Positions 25,142-37,340 are shown, counted from the first letter of the stretch. The stretch: 64,000 nt of DNA from Ectobius pallidus (GCA_964059195.1 CAXKWD010000005.1:96981882-97045881); one strand, 5' to 3'. The notes: generated by a model from the letters alone, not told the origin. Numbers and translations: made by a program.

Positions 25142-25568
25142 AATTACTAGGGGGCGGATTTCTATGACATGTCATATTTTTCCCCTTTGCATCATTTCAG
25201 GTTTCCGACTAATTTAAACCCGATTCCAAGCATCCTGGTGAAAATGGAACGGCTTTTATTGTGCATATAACTGCATATTTAGGAAATTTTTAATTATTAT
25301 AGCATATTTAGTATGAATATGCATATTTAGGTTATATTTTTTGCATATTTGTGTGCATATTAAAGAAATTTTGAAGTTTCATATCATACGATAATTTAAC
25401 ACTATATTTTAATAAAATGTATTGTATTGAAATTTAAAGAAATGTACACAATGCGTAAGTGGTAATGTCATATTTTAAATTTTACTGGTCATATTTTAAT
25501 GTTTTTAGGTCATAAATGCATTCATATATTCTATTTTTTAGGTCATAGAAATCCGCCCCCTAGTAATT
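25142..25568. mobile_element. MITE with 27-bp perfect inverted repeats
   Basis: 25142-25168 (AATTACTAGGGGGCGGATTT, then CTATGAC) is the exact reverse complement of 25542-25568. The interior carries at least six GCATAT(T)-type motifs in the same direction at 25260-25365, which look like repeated sub-terminal binding sites. There is no coding region. The superfamily is not assigned and no target duplication was confirmed. Confidence 0.88.
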
Positions 25569-25938
25569 CTAACAGTCTATATAGGAAGATTTTAGCTTAT
25601 TTGAACATCGATGCTTTTTCAGTTGTATTTTTCAAACACGTTTTCTTACGTGACCGCTAGGTGTAGAGCTAGCTACTGATCCATTTGTGAAAATACTCTT
25701 GACTCCGGGATGCACGAAACTGGGACAAGTGTTGCTAATGTTTTTTAGTCAGTTTTCAGCATGTAATTTCTTATTTAGGCTACGTACATTTTATACAAAT
25801 CGCAAGGCAGAAGTAAGAATATTTTCATTTAATTTGAAAAAATGAATTGTACGAAAATGTGGCGATTTTGCTTACCCTAAAACAAAATTGATGCCTAAGC
25901 TATAAAAAAAGACGATCTCGTATTCTACATCAACCATA

Positions 25939-26175
25939 GGCAGATGGAAGGATTGGGGGCATTTGGTTAACATGCCGACACCCACGGCCATAATGATGGA
26001 TTCTGTGACCGGAGCCCCTACTTCTTAACCCAGTAGCTCCTCAGATTGAATCATGAGGCTCAGTGCACCCCGTTCTAGACCTCCCTACCTCAGAAAGATC
26101 CGAGGTACCAGGAACGAACCCGGGTCTACGGATCCGTAACAATCGACGCAAACCATGAGACCACGCAGTTGGTCT
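25939..26175 (-). mobile_element. tRNA-derived SINE (family A), copy 1
   Basis: It aligns throughout with 34199-34431. The right end, read on the minus strand, is tRNA-like: GTGGTCTCATGGTTTGCG, then ACCCGGGTTCGTTCC as a B-box region. The body has GGTCTAGAACGGGGTGCACT or a close variant. Two independent copies in one window support a dispersed repeat. Confidence 0.7.
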
Positions 26176-26213
26176 TGAAAAGTTAATAGTATAATAATAT
26201 TAATAATAATAAT

Positions 26214-27204
26214 AAAATTAGGTAAACTGATGTAATAAAGTGCCAGAATGCGTTTGTTTAATCAGTGATAATTGCAATTATGATATGCAGAAAATAAGTT
26301 TTTTTTATCGATTTCTGAGTTAAGCTCCAGATCGATTCATTAAGCAGGGCTTACGGAAGAATAAAGGTCTAGTTTGATAAGCATATGTGAAGGAATATGT
26401 GGGTAGTGTTATCTGTCAAAGCTAACTGTATTGCAACTTCCAAAGCCGTATATGAACACTGTAAAACAATATGTCATCACGAGAACTGATTTGCATGTGA
26501 TAAATTCTTTCTAATATATTGCCATAAAATAGTCACTACTCCGGTAGCGGTCAACCGATTTGGTTCATTATCAATAGGCTTCTTCCCATAAATGTGTATA
26601 CCAAGAGAATATTATAGGAGATAAATTCCTCCGGCACTGGGACCTGAACCCAGGGCCTTTGGCTATTCGCGCCAATGCTCTACCAACTGAGCTAAGCCGG
26701 AGTTCAATTCACAGCGCCAGACGGAACCTCTCTCCTATGACTGATTGCCCTAATGGTCCACCTCACAGACAGACAAGTTATGTCATATGCAGTACTGTGA
26801 GGCACACTAATTAGTGATTTTTGTGACCGGGCTCCCACTGTTATTGTACAGTTAACATTCAAGATAGATATATGAGCTTTCATGAACCACAGATTATTGT
26901 CTCTGTTGGACATTACATGAGAATATTATAGGAGAAAAATTCCTCCGGCACTGGGACTTGAACCCGGCTTAGCTCAGTTGGTAGAGCATTGGCGCGAATA
27001 GCCAAAGCCCTGGGTTCAAGTCCCAGTGCCGGAGGAATTTTTCTCCTATAATATTCTCATGTAATGTCCAACAGAGACAATAATCTGTGGTTCATGAAAG
27101 CTCATATATCTATCTTGTGTATACCAAGTTTCATGAAAATCCGACAAAGCGTATTTGAGTTAGATATCGCGTGTACGGTCTCAGGTAGTACCATTCTGGC
27201 ACTT
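26214..27204 (-). mobile_element. AAGTGCCAG element, copy 2 (interrupted)
   Basis: It starts AAAATTAGGTAAACTGATG, matching the hairpin end of the other copies, and ends CCATTCTGGCACTT. It is split at 26606-27115 by a SINE dimer. Only one internal array unit remains (CGGTAGCGGTCAACCGATTT). The next copy starts 12 bp further on, after (GAT)n. Confidence 0.8.
26606..27115. mobile_element. tRNA-derived SINE (family B), inverted dimer with 13-bp target duplication
   Basis: TGTGTATACCAAG occurs at 26593-26605 and 27116-27128, an exact 13-bp duplication that also reconstitutes the host element. Inside are a minus-strand tRNA-like head (about 26620-26702), a truncated head near 26940-26965 and a plus-strand head (26966-27034). 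The shared body has AATAATCTGTGGTTCATGA. The head folds with an anticodon-like stem TTGGC/GCCAA around GCGAATA, that is a GAA (Phe-like) anticodon position, and has a B box GGTTCAAGTCCC. Confidence 0.85.
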
Positions 27205-27216
27205 GATGATGATGAT

Positions 27217-27861
27217 AAAATCAGGTAAATTGATATAACGAAGTGCCAGAATGCTTTTGTTTAATCAGTGATATTTGCAATTATGATATGCAGAAAATAA
27301 GTTATTTTTGTAATCCATCTCCGAGTTAAGCTCCACGTCGATTCATTAAGCAGGACTTGCGGAAGAACAATAGTCTAAACTTTGATACTTAACCTTGATT
27401 CATACTCGTACACACTGATATAAGAAATTTTTAAGATATGTCAAAATTTCACAAAATGCACTGGCAAAGAACTCCACTTATATGTACGTAGGCCTAATTA
27501 TTTCACAGTAATATACTTTCTGTATGTGGCAGCGTTCATGTAGTACTCATTTCAAGTTGATCAATGAAATAAACAAACATTTGACTGCATTAGAGCCAAG
27601 GCCCACAATGATTAAGCAACGCGGCATTGTAGTTAAGTCTGTCATGATTTCCCATTTTACAAAGCATGTGACCTTTAATTAGTCGTTACTCGGTAGCCTA
27701 CCGGTAAACCGATTTGGTCCAAAATAAGTAGGCTTCTTGCCTTGGGCGTTATAAATGCGTATACCAAGTTTCATGAAAATCCGATAGAACGTATTTAAGT
27801 TAACGCGCGTACAGACATTTTCCCGTCCCCCACACAATCTCATAAAGTACCATACTGGTAC

Positions 27862-27863
<2 letters not shown>
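27217..27863 (-). mobile_element. AAGTGCCAG element, copy 3
   Basis: It starts AAAATCAGGTAAATTGATA and ends CCATACTGGTACTT, directly followed by an (AAT)n run to about 27929. One internal unit remains. At 27713-27720 this copy reads GGTAGCCTACCGG where other copies read GGTACCGG, a 5-bp insertion that makes a near-TAGGCCTA palindrome. Confidence 0.8.
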
Positions 27864-27925
<62 letters not shown>

Positions 27926-27929
27926 TAAT
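27864..27929. repeat. (AAT)n microsatellite at the element end
   Basis: About 22 AAT units start exactly at the terminal CTT of the preceding element. This suggests the array grew from the element's tail. Confidence 0.9.
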
Positions 27930-28627
27930 ACGAATAAATCTATTTAGTTTCGTGTGAAATCATGAACGAAAATGTAACGCTTCATTAACTCTAATTCTAA
28001 TTTCCCAGAGTTAATATCACGACCATTATAAACGGAGTTTTGTCGATTTTTTTCAGAATTAATACTTTGTCATGGGCTAATTTTATTGTATTAACATAAT
28101 TCCTATTTGACGGTTAGCACAATTTGGAGCCGTCGAATGTACATCCTCTGATCAAGAGATGAGTGCTATCCCCCCCCCCCACGATGCTACAGTTTTAAAA
28201 TATTATTCAATTTGTACATGCAAGTCGTAGTGAATAGTAGATGATATTCGTCTGAACAGATTTTAACGCCCATAGTATATCAGAGTGGTATCACATAATT
28301 TATTATCCTAAATAGTCGGGAATTGTGTTGCGATCTGGCAGTTATGAAATGAAACTCCGTCATTGCAAATGATAAAAGATGGCAGAGTCGTCCAGCGTCA
28401 CGTTTTCACACAGCGGACTACTTCATTCCGCAAGTGACTTTTGTGTGGTGGAAAATTTTCGCATCTCAAGGTCAAGCATAATCTGTTACGTATTCCTGCT
28501 TCCCATCCAACCAGTTATTGCCACGCTACCAGGGAAACAGTACATTATTAATTATACTGTAAATATTATGTAAAATTAAAATAGAGTACCAATATATATT
28601 CATATCTATTCGGAATGCCATACCACA
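27930..28627. other. Unassigned DNA
   Basis: No gene recognised; a C-run lies at 28171-28180. Confidence 0.4.
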
Positions 28628-28880
28628 ATTCTGTGGCTTGGTTCTAAAAGGGACAATGTCTTAATACTTGCTTCCGAAATAACTGACTTTGAAGCCTTTG
28701 TAGAAGTAACATTTTTTGCTGAGAACTTCTGACATTGGCCTCTAAGGTTTCTATATTATGTATATTAAAAGCAACATAGATTACATATATTAAACGAAAG
28801 ATAAAGCCGATATCAATAATGCATAAATCTCATTTTTGCAAGAAATTGACATTGGCCCTTTTAGAACCAAGCCACAGAAT
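28628..28880. mobile_element. MITE with 33-bp inverted repeats
   Basis: 28628-28660 (ATTCTGTGGCTTGGTTCTAA, then AAGGGACAATGTC) and 28848-28880 are reverse complements with one mismatch. The 187-bp interior is non-coding. No target duplication could be fixed with confidence. Confidence 0.87.
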
Positions 28881-30945
28881 TTAATATAGATTTTCACCGG
28901 CTTTGCAACATTAAACCCTAATTTTTAAATTTTCCTCCTTAAATCTTTTATGGAAATATAGATCTGTAGGTGCGAAAACGTATTTTTTGGAGGTACAAAG
29001 GTACCGGTACAGTTCAATACCCATTTCTAGAGAATTACAAAATAACTGTGCGTCCAGAGGCGTTGACTCGAAAATATTGTTGGGGCAATAATTGGATTTT
29101 TAGTACCGGTAGTTATACATATGCCTTATATGATAAAAGTTAAATGTTGGTAGAGGGGGTCAGAAAGCAACTTATCGGCGCCAATGCACGCAGTAAATAG
29201 TGGTGTAGTCGAGCCTACAGCTTATGCAGTTTCCTGCAGGCTTCCAATACTTCTTCAACTAGCATGGTTCTACAGTTCCTTCAGTCACTCAAGGCCTGTA
29301 CTAATGAGTATTAAATGGTCCACCATGGCCAATGAAAAGATAAGAAAAGGAGAATAAGGAATATGTTAGATGTGAAATGGTTAATCATTTTTCCTAGGAC
29401 GTCTTTGAGGATATAGGGTTCTTTAAGCTATTATAAACCTAGGACATAGGACTAAGGGCTTTATTTCCCTTCCAAAGGAAGAAATTCAGCTGGTCTTACT
29501 ATGTAAACTCAATCCATTATGATTAGACATCAGGGCTGAACTTGCCCTTCTGGAGCATCAGAAATTTTCCCAATGGGCCAATGCTATATGGGGCCGATCA
29601 TTTTGCATAGAGCAATCTGGAATTACGGTATCCATCAGACAACATACAAGCTCAACAATGGTATTATATTTTGAGTATAAAGCTCATATCAGAATTAATC
29701 AGGGCTGCCACATCCTGGAGTCAGGCCCAGGACCATGTACTGGTCGCGGGTCCCTCACCAGCCACTGGCCATCCTCATTCAGTTGTCTTTTCCCTTCTCT
29801 ATGGAGCATTCTTTTCGTTATTCATGTAACAGAACATTTATTCAAACTTCTCCAGTTTTCTATAAAATTATATCACTCAGGCCCTATTGTTATTGTCTCT
29901 CACGTGTTTGTGACATCTAAATATCGTGTGTTCACTAAACATTTTTGCAGTGAGACAAGCATCAATAGTAGAATTCTTTCCTACTAAATTCATTGACTAT
30001 CAGATCTTACCTCAACCACTATGAGTAAAAAGTTTCAACAAAATCAGTGATGTAATTTTGAGAAAATCTCAAAAAAACACACTGCAGACGCCATGAGAAG
30101 TGAATGTCTGATAAGTCATAATTTTAAGTATTAAAAACAGTGCAATTGATTTTTCTTGTGCAGAACACAAGTAAAAAACGTATGCTCACTATCTAGAAAT
30201 TATGTCTTGTGCTGCATTAAGATTTTGAAGCAGAACCCAACTTAGGCAAACTGAAAAACTTTCCAATAAGATTTCACTAGCATCTCCATTATCCAAGTCG
30301 CATATGGAAGTTCGTTAAAGAGGCTTAGAAATAGTATTATTCAAGAGCACTTTGATCCAATCATGCTAGTAGCTATAGATTGAGATGTTCTTAATAACAC
30401 GGACTTGGATCGAACAATAGGGCACATTTCATAAAAAAAAAATATGATGCATGACCTGCTCATTCCATAGGCTTAACAAGATGAAACACCATTATTGAGT
30501 TTCTTTTAATTTTTACAACAATTGATGCATTTTAGAAGACTATATTGCATGGACTGTAGTATATTATTATTATGGGCTGATTTTAAAAATAATTCACAGT
30601 CTGAATTTTTACCCCAGTCCATCCCTGGCGAACATACAGTACCATTAAGAAGTTTCTCCGCAGCACTTATGCAATCGAGAATCCGCTAAGAAATGAATTC
30701 TACAGTACTTTTCAAATGAAAAGTCTTTTCCTTCACCGCCAATCACGTGTACGGGCTAAAAGACTGCTGCTAGCAGTGAGAGTCTTCCCTCCGTCTCACC
30801 GTCTCTGATTGGACCGCGTATCTATGCAGTTGAAGGGCATAGGACTTGTCATCTGCAAAGCACCTTAAGTTGTCATCACTAGTGTATGGTTGTAATGTTC
30901 TGCTACAATCATTTATGAAGTAAGAAATAAAAATAACGTAAAACT
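28881..30945. other. Unassigned DNA
   Basis: The 109-codon frame at 29658-29987 has no recognisable family features. CAGGGCTGAACTTGCCC (29531) and CAGGGCTGCCACATCC (29700) look like element termini but could not be paired. Confidence 0.4.
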
Positions 30946-31042
30946 CATATAACCAATCAGAGATTGACTAACACACTATATACTTCACTTCACTTACAAG
31001 TGAAGTATATAGTGTGTTAGTCAATCTCTGATTAGTTATATG
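30946..31042. repeat. Near-perfect hairpin, 45-bp arms, 7-bp loop
   Basis: 30946-30990 and 30998-31042 are reverse complements with one mismatch. Each arm contains ATTGACTAACACACTATA. The short loop and low divergence point to a recent origin. Confidence 0.93.
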
Positions 31043-31911
31043 ATTTCACTTCACTGTGTGAGTTCCACCAGCAATAATTTGCATTTGTTATAACGTAAAA
31101 CTCATCTATTCACAGGTGCTGAAAATGTGAACCAGAGGACATCTTGCTTTCTTATGAATCATTGTCGCTATTACATACTGTATCATATTTATTAAAATTG
31201 AATCAGTTGAAATTATCAGACACCATAAACATTACATAAACACATCAACAATAGAAAACAGATGCACATCGATACTTACATGGCCTTCTCTGGTATACCC
31301 GCTATGAATAAGAAAAGAAGATAGGGAGAAATACCAACCTTCGCCTAAGTGGCGAACATAACCACGGCTGTGGAGACTTACTGATGGCACTGTACTAAGC
31401 CAACAGGAAAATCACACAACTTCAACATCATTAACTTCACAAGTTCATCTTAACATTCTGGTTATCTTGGCTTTTTTTAGCATCATTAATATGTTCAGAG
31501 AACACTGTGCAGGATTATTTCTGTCAAATTTAAAAGAGCAGTCTTTCATTCAGTAAAAAACAGCAATTTTTTCATTATTTTCCCCCCTTTTGAGTCTGAA
31601 TCCTGGGCAATGGCCTTCCCCTGATTATAATAGCAAGTCACACTGTGCAATTTCCCTCACCCCATGGCTGGATTGCTCCTTTAAGAGAATGGGGGAATTT
31701 TCCCAGTGCTATTTCAGACAAATTTATTTTATACCATCTGCTGTGAAGATATATTATATTATAATGCACCAAGTGCAATCCTGCATCACAATATACACCA
31801 TATATTATATGGATGAGCAAAAGTGGGCTCCACAAAGCTCACACCCATAGGTTCTTATACCAACAGATTCTCTCTTAATCTAAAGTTGACAGTTCTTTTT
31901 TTCTCATGTTT
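31043..31911. other. Unassigned DNA
   Basis: Nothing recognised; the 86-codon frame at 31590 is not supported by any motif. Confidence 0.4.
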
Positions 31912-32354
31912 AATCTAGTACAGTCAGCGAAATGGATAGCTGAAAATTGTCAACAAAACAAAACCGGTCACACGCTTTAACATCCCCCTACAAGTACATG
32001 ATCGGTTACCCCACCCACCTCTGTAAGCTGGAAAACGTAAACAGTTGCGCTCAGGTACTTCCTCGTGGCGGAATGGCTACAATTATTTCGCAAATAAATA
32101 GAGGTCGCATTGTGAGTAGGCCTATGTGAAAGGCTAATATGGCACCTAATGAGATTGCAACATATTATATTATTTGCGAAATAATTGGAGCCATTCCACC
32201 ACGAGGAAGTACCTGAGCTTAACTGTTTACGTTTTCCAGCTTACAGAGATGGGTGGGGTAACCGATCATGTACTTGTAGGGGGATGTTAAAGCGTGTGAC
32301 CGGTTTCATTTTGTTGACAATTTCCAGCTATCCATTTTGCTGATTGTACATTAG
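31912..32354. mobile_element. Fold-back element with about 183-bp inverted arms
   Basis: Arms 31918-32100 and 32166-32349 are reverse complements with few mismatches (for example TGCGCTCAGG against CCTGAGCTTA) around a 65-bp loop. Arm landmarks are GTCACACGCTTTAACATCCC, CCTCGTGGCGGAATGG and ATTATTTCGCAAATAA. A TAGGCCTA lies in the loop (32117). Homology may extend a few bases outside both arms. Confidence 0.92.
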
Positions 32355-32816
32355 ATACAATAGTTTCATTACTGGTAATGTACCCTACTACAACTGTTGC
32401 AAAACATAATTTTAGATGCAGGGAAAATTTGAAAACGATAGTATCATTTTCATACAATATATCATCCCCAACAAATACTGCACACGTTGCACTGATACAT
32501 CGCAATGATTTACATAGCTTACACTAAGAAAGTATATTTCAGTTGGGTTTTGTCAAGTTGTTTCTGTAAAATGGACACTATGAATCCCTTACACTACCTA
32601 TAACAAAAAAAGTAAGCATTATACTACTGTGTAAATTATGGAAAACTGTATGGAAATAGGATCGATGATGCTTGGGACAAATAAACCCTGCGTTTTAAGG
32701 ATGATTTTCTAATTATTATTATTATTATTATTATTGTTAAGGTCAGTTTTTATCCTCAGTTCGTTCCTGCCTCATCCTTAAAATCAATGTCAGTTTCTAT
32801 GACAGGTTTCAATCAT
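32350..32816. other. Unassigned DNA with (ATT)n
   Basis: (ATT)n lies at about 32714-32736. No gene recognised. Confidence 0.4.
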
Positions 32817-33174
32817 TAGAGTACGATTACTTCCACAAAGTCTCTGGGTTTTTACGTATATACCTTAGGAGCAAGTGTCACTGTTCCTAGAGTTCCTGCC
32901 TAGGGGAGGTAGCTATACCCTGATTGGCTCAACTCTTCTATCTCACTCCGCATGTTGTCTGTCTCTGTCTCGCTGTGGCATTATCCCTCCTCTCAACTAA
33001 TAGTATTTTCTATGACTGGCAACGTGCTGCGTGATCTTCACTCTGTGCTCAACAGGTAAGTGATCTTTTGCGCATGCGAGTCTGCGCAAGCTGGTAACGA
33101 GACGTAACGAGAAGCTCGCTATGGCTGGGTTAAGTCTTCAAGGCCAGAGACTTTGTGGAAGTAATCATACTCTA
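32817..33174. mobile_element. MITE copy 2 (family shared with 16674-17030)
   Basis: TAGAGTACGATTACTTCCAC at the left pairs with GTGGAAGTAATCATACTCTA at the right, a better preserved inverted repeat than in copy 1. It has the same length and orientation as copy 1, and differences are spread throughout. It includes TGATTGGCTCAACTC and GCGCATGCG. Confidence 0.92.
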
Positions 33175-34198
33175 CTAGTCTCTTCTGGAATGGTCACATC
33201 CTTTCTAGAGGTCAAATAAGATTTTATCACACAAATATCACTAGATTTAACACTACAGAGTAAGAAGATGTAGTAAATATTGCATAAATGACTGGTCGGG
33301 AAGAGCCTCCCTTGCAGACACTATTTACAATCCACTATTCTCCCCAATACTAAAACAGTCTGAGACCTAGAACATTACATACCGGTACTGGTAATCAAGG
33401 CTGGATTAAAAGCACAGTGATTTTAGTTAGTTGTATTATAGTATTATAGTTGTGTGGTAAGATTTGAATTTCATGCATTATGCTGTACATTATTATAGGG
33501 CAAGGGAAAAATTACAAAATTAGCGAAGGTATTACATGCAAATGCCATTAACAGCACAAGACCATTTCACAATACTTACTGAAAATAAGCTTTTTGTGTC
33601 TTTTGTACAAAAAAAAAAATTACCTTTTTGCTACATCACCTTCCATGCTTAAGAGCTTCATTTAAGAGTGGCAGGTTAGAATCATGTATACCCTCAATCG
33701 GTTTTTTTAACAGTTTGGTTTTTAAAAAGACCACTCACCTCTGCATTAATAGTAAGTAACTCTGACCATTAATAGTAAGTAGGCCTACATCCTTAGAGCT
33801 ATTTCTGTGTTTGGGAAAGTACATTTCAGATTGCTCTTGACAATGAAGTTGTGATAGAACACTTCAACAGAATAGTAGCTGCTGTTTATTTCTTCTTCAT
33901 TTTTACGGGAGCAGCTGCTCCATGCTTAATCCAGGCCTGCCAGTAACAATGCCCCATGTCAACAACAGTGTTCAAAACTTGCACTCTGGAACATGCCAAA
34001 GTTAAGCTATAATTTTCAAGAAGCTCATGAATTAAAAAACAACACAACTCAATATCAAAGTTCCTTACTTAAAAAGGCCACAATGAAGCATTGTAATATT
34101 TCAAATAAAACAAAGTGAAACAAGATGTTGAAAGTAATTAAAAAAACTCAATGGCACTACACCCCTAGAGGGACTAGGCCTACCATCCATTTACCTTT
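33175..34198. other. Unassigned DNA
   Basis: No gene recognised. A 16-bp direct repeat (ACCATTAATAGTAAGT-like) lies near 33745-33780. Confidence 0.4.
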
Positions 34199-34431
34199 GG
34201 CAGATGGCAAGATTGGAGGCGTGTGGTCAACATTGACACCCTTGGCCATTAATGATCGTTTCCTGGACTGGAGTCGCTACTTCTCAAACAAGTAGCTCCT
34301 CGGTTTGTATCACAAAATTAAGTGCACTCTGTTCCAGACCTCCCTACCTCAGAAAAATCCGAGGTACAAGGGATCAAACCTGGCCTGCAGATCTTCAGCC
34401 AGTGATGCTAACCATGAGACCACACCGGCAG
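34199..34431 (-). mobile_element. tRNA-derived SINE (family A), copy 2
   Basis: It aligns with 25939-26175 over its length: GGCAGATGGCAAGATTGG, TTCCAGACCTCCCTACCTCA and the minus-strand tRNA-like end GTGGTCTCATGGTTAGCATC. The better preserved head supports Pol III ancestry. Confidence 0.7.
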
Positions 34432-34448
34432 TGTGTTTACAAGTCCCT

Positions 34449-35968
34449 TTCGTATTATTCACAACAAATTGGTGTGAGTTTTTATTTTTACATATGTTTT
34501 GTACTATTCATATTGGCTGTTTGTCCTGAAACTGTATCATGATCGTAAACTATCTTTATAAACTATTCTTTTGTATATATGAGATTAATTTACACTGAGG
34601 AAAAGTTAAGGAATAACTTACTAGGACAAGGCGTAAACCAGCATTGGGCATATCGCCAATATTGTGGAAGGGTGCACACTTGCTGTACCTGTGAAAGCAC
34701 AGAGCAGGCACCATCAACCAGTTTCTATGCGTGGGGGAAAGATGGTTGGATCAGCATTGTGCTGATAGTAATGTATAATGCAGTTCAATCAGAAATTATT
34801 TGCCTTAGTCATGTTCCACAAAACTGCATAAACTTATAGCTCAACTCATGTCAATGTTCAGTTCCATATTATGTAAGCAAGTTCAAGCAGACTTTAGTGA
34901 TGTTTCAAAAACAAATTAACATATTTCAGTTTATGGTCTGCAGTTAGGATTTATACTAACCAATCAGTGACTGCCACCATAGAAAATATCACAAGAAATA
35001 AAATATGTCAAAAATCCAAGAAACAACTATGAAACCAGCATTTGTAATTACTGTTCCCAAAATATGTTCGAAATATTGAGTCAGATAGGCCCAAAATTTC
35101 TTCTTTTGTTTATTGATATGATTTCTTAAAAAGACAATATTTCTATCATTACTTCACAATATTTGCTTGTTGGTACAATATGTTAACTTGCATAACCCTG
35201 TTTTAGTCTAATACATACCTGAGCAACTGAGGGGAAACATTTTAGTCCCCATCCACTGCTGTGACGTATGAAACCTGCTCTTCATGTTCAGTGTCACGTC
35301 GAAACTGCTTTATTCTGACATCAAGGGTGACTGTAGTGGGAGACATTACCCCACCGCACAGTGGCACAATGTGCCACAGTTGCGCACCCATGGTCTAATA
35401 ATTTGAATATAGGTTGGAACTGTCACTACACCCCCAATTAAACAATACTTGTAATAGTGTGTGTTGTTTGTTATTTGCTGGGTTTGTTGTTACTCATGAA
35501 TTCGTCATGTTAGTTATAGTTTGATTATGTCAATTCGGATTATAATATACACATTAGTTTTATGAAGGTATTTATAGTATCCTCAAGTGAAATTTGGTTA
35601 ATTGCAGTGTATAAGTATAACGCAGTACATATGAAACATAACCAGTAAGATGTGAATATGTAATGGTGTACATTTATTATTTTGGTAACGATTTTACTTT
35701 GTGGTGAGCAGCTACTAAGCTTACAGTCCACAGTGGGCAGCTCCCCAAGTGCACACGAGATACCCGTCGCTGGTGCAAACTATGTAATAACATTTCATTA
35801 ATCGGTATCTACATTAGCAAAGTATTCAAATCTTTCCACAATGAAATAAGATAATCATACATTACAGAATTTTCAGCACCACTTTAAAATCTAGGGAAAT
35901 AGTTATGTACTAACAATATCACAAAATTAATTTCTGGCAGATTCCAATCACTGTAGACTGATTTTTAC
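34449..35968. repeat. Duplicated segment, copy 1 (with hAT insertion)
   Basis: 34449-34638 matches 39386-39570, and 35781-35968 matches 39571-39732, in the same order and orientation. Markers are CGTATTATTCACAACAAATT, TAAACTATTCTTTTGTATA and TTAGCAAAGTATTC. The 1.13 kb between them is a transposon absent from the second copy. Confidence 0.88.
34639..35772. mobile_element. hAT-type element, 1134 bp, with empty site known
   Basis: It begins CAGCATTGGGCAT and ends ATACCCGTCGCTG (imperfectly inverted). The flanks GCGTAAAC (34631-34638) and GTGCAAAC (35773-35780) match 6/8. The paralogous segment reads GGCGTAAACCACGTAAC at about 39560-39576 with no insert, which confirms both boundaries. No transposase motif is visible inside. 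Confidence 0.82.
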
Positions 35969-35989
35969 TAACCCATGAGCTTTAAAATC

Positions 35990-36836
35990 AACATAGGTTG
36001 AACAGTTATTTCCAAATTAATGTGCATTGAGTGTTCCCTTGGTTTGACTTCCGGTACTGTCTCATATACTCCTGAGCTACAAGTAGTTATGAAACATTGT
36101 ACAATTAGCCTCTTGATGATGAAGTGACAAACTACTGGAGTAAAAAGTATAGAGACATCTTTCTGATTGAAGTAACATGGAAGAAGTGATTTCAAATCGT
36201 ACAAACTTCCTCATGACGGTCTATTGGATAAGGATTACCAAGAAATTAAGCCTTGGTTTAATGCCCCATAATATGTTACCCAACTTTCCTGAGCTAGAAC
36301 TGAAACATGACACACTCAGCATTACAAGGACAAACTGAAGAGCCATTTTAATAAAGGAAGCAGAATGACTCCAGTATAGCAAACAATCAGTCAGAACAGT
36401 GAGACGTGGCATGCTTAACGAATTTCCCCCCCCCCCAAAATCCAATCCTGCCAACTGCCAATGACGTAGATGATGCAGCAGTCAAGAGCCTCTGTTCCTG
36501 CAGGGGATGCACTACCAAGGAGTTCAATTACATATGATCCAATAAAACCTCTTCCTTGCAAACATATTTAAGACAAGTCATGATAGACAGGAAAACAATT
36601 ATATACTGCCTGAACTGGAGTTTTGGGCTAACAGAATAACCAAGAAGCTTGCTGAGTATATGTGGTTATTTCAAACATACCTGGAGATGTTTCCAAATAC
36701 ATGAACATCCAGTTCTACAGAACCATAACCTCACCACCTTCCCAGCTAAATGCTTCGTTATGGCAGTCACGTAGTCCATCTAATAAAACCTAAAAATGGC
36801 TAAAACTGTTTTTAATTAAAATAAGATAAAACACTT
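35990..36836. other. Unassigned DNA
   Basis: Nothing recognised; a C-run lies at 36427-36436. Confidence 0.4.
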
Positions 36837-37340
36837 AAACTAAAAGTCCCGCTATTCCGAACTAATTGGGACCGAACCCTGTTCAGTTTAGTGGGAATTC
36901 GGAATAGGCGGATTTCATTAATAATATCAACATATTGACTTGTTAAGGCATAAATTAAGTGTGGGAACATCTGCTAGTGTCAGCCAACATGTGCTGTAAG
37001 TAACCAGCTTTCATTCCAATTTGGATTCCGGCGTTTTCATCAAGCTTAGGCTCTATGTATGTCTCTATTTAACTTCTTTGTATAACAAAAATGTACGTTT
37101 TTTCACAAACGTCTTTTTAATTTCTCCTGTTTTTATGTGCTGTAAGTAACCAGCTTTCATTCCAATTTGGATTCCGGCGTTTTCATCAAGCTTAGGCCCT
37201 ATGTATGTCTCTATTTAACTTCTTTGTATAACAATAAATGTACGTTTTTTCACAAACGCCTTTTTTAATTTCTCCTGTTTTTAAGTTAAAAAAATCTGTA
37301 TTTTTTTTAACTCTGTTCGGAATAGAGGGACTCTACTGTA
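36837..37340. mobile_element. pogo/Tigger-like MITE with internal tandem duplication
   Basis: The right end GAGGGACTCTACTGTA and left end AAAAGTCCCGCTATTCCGAA are inverted. AGTAGAGTCCCTCTATTC resembles pogo/Tigger termini. An internal block is present twice (36991-37136 and 37137-37282), period 146 bp, differing at only a few bases. No transposase remains. Confidence 0.75.

Noticed and set aside
29658..29987. 109-codon frame
   Set aside because: No recognisable domain; hydrophobic stretches look accidental and no gene context is present.
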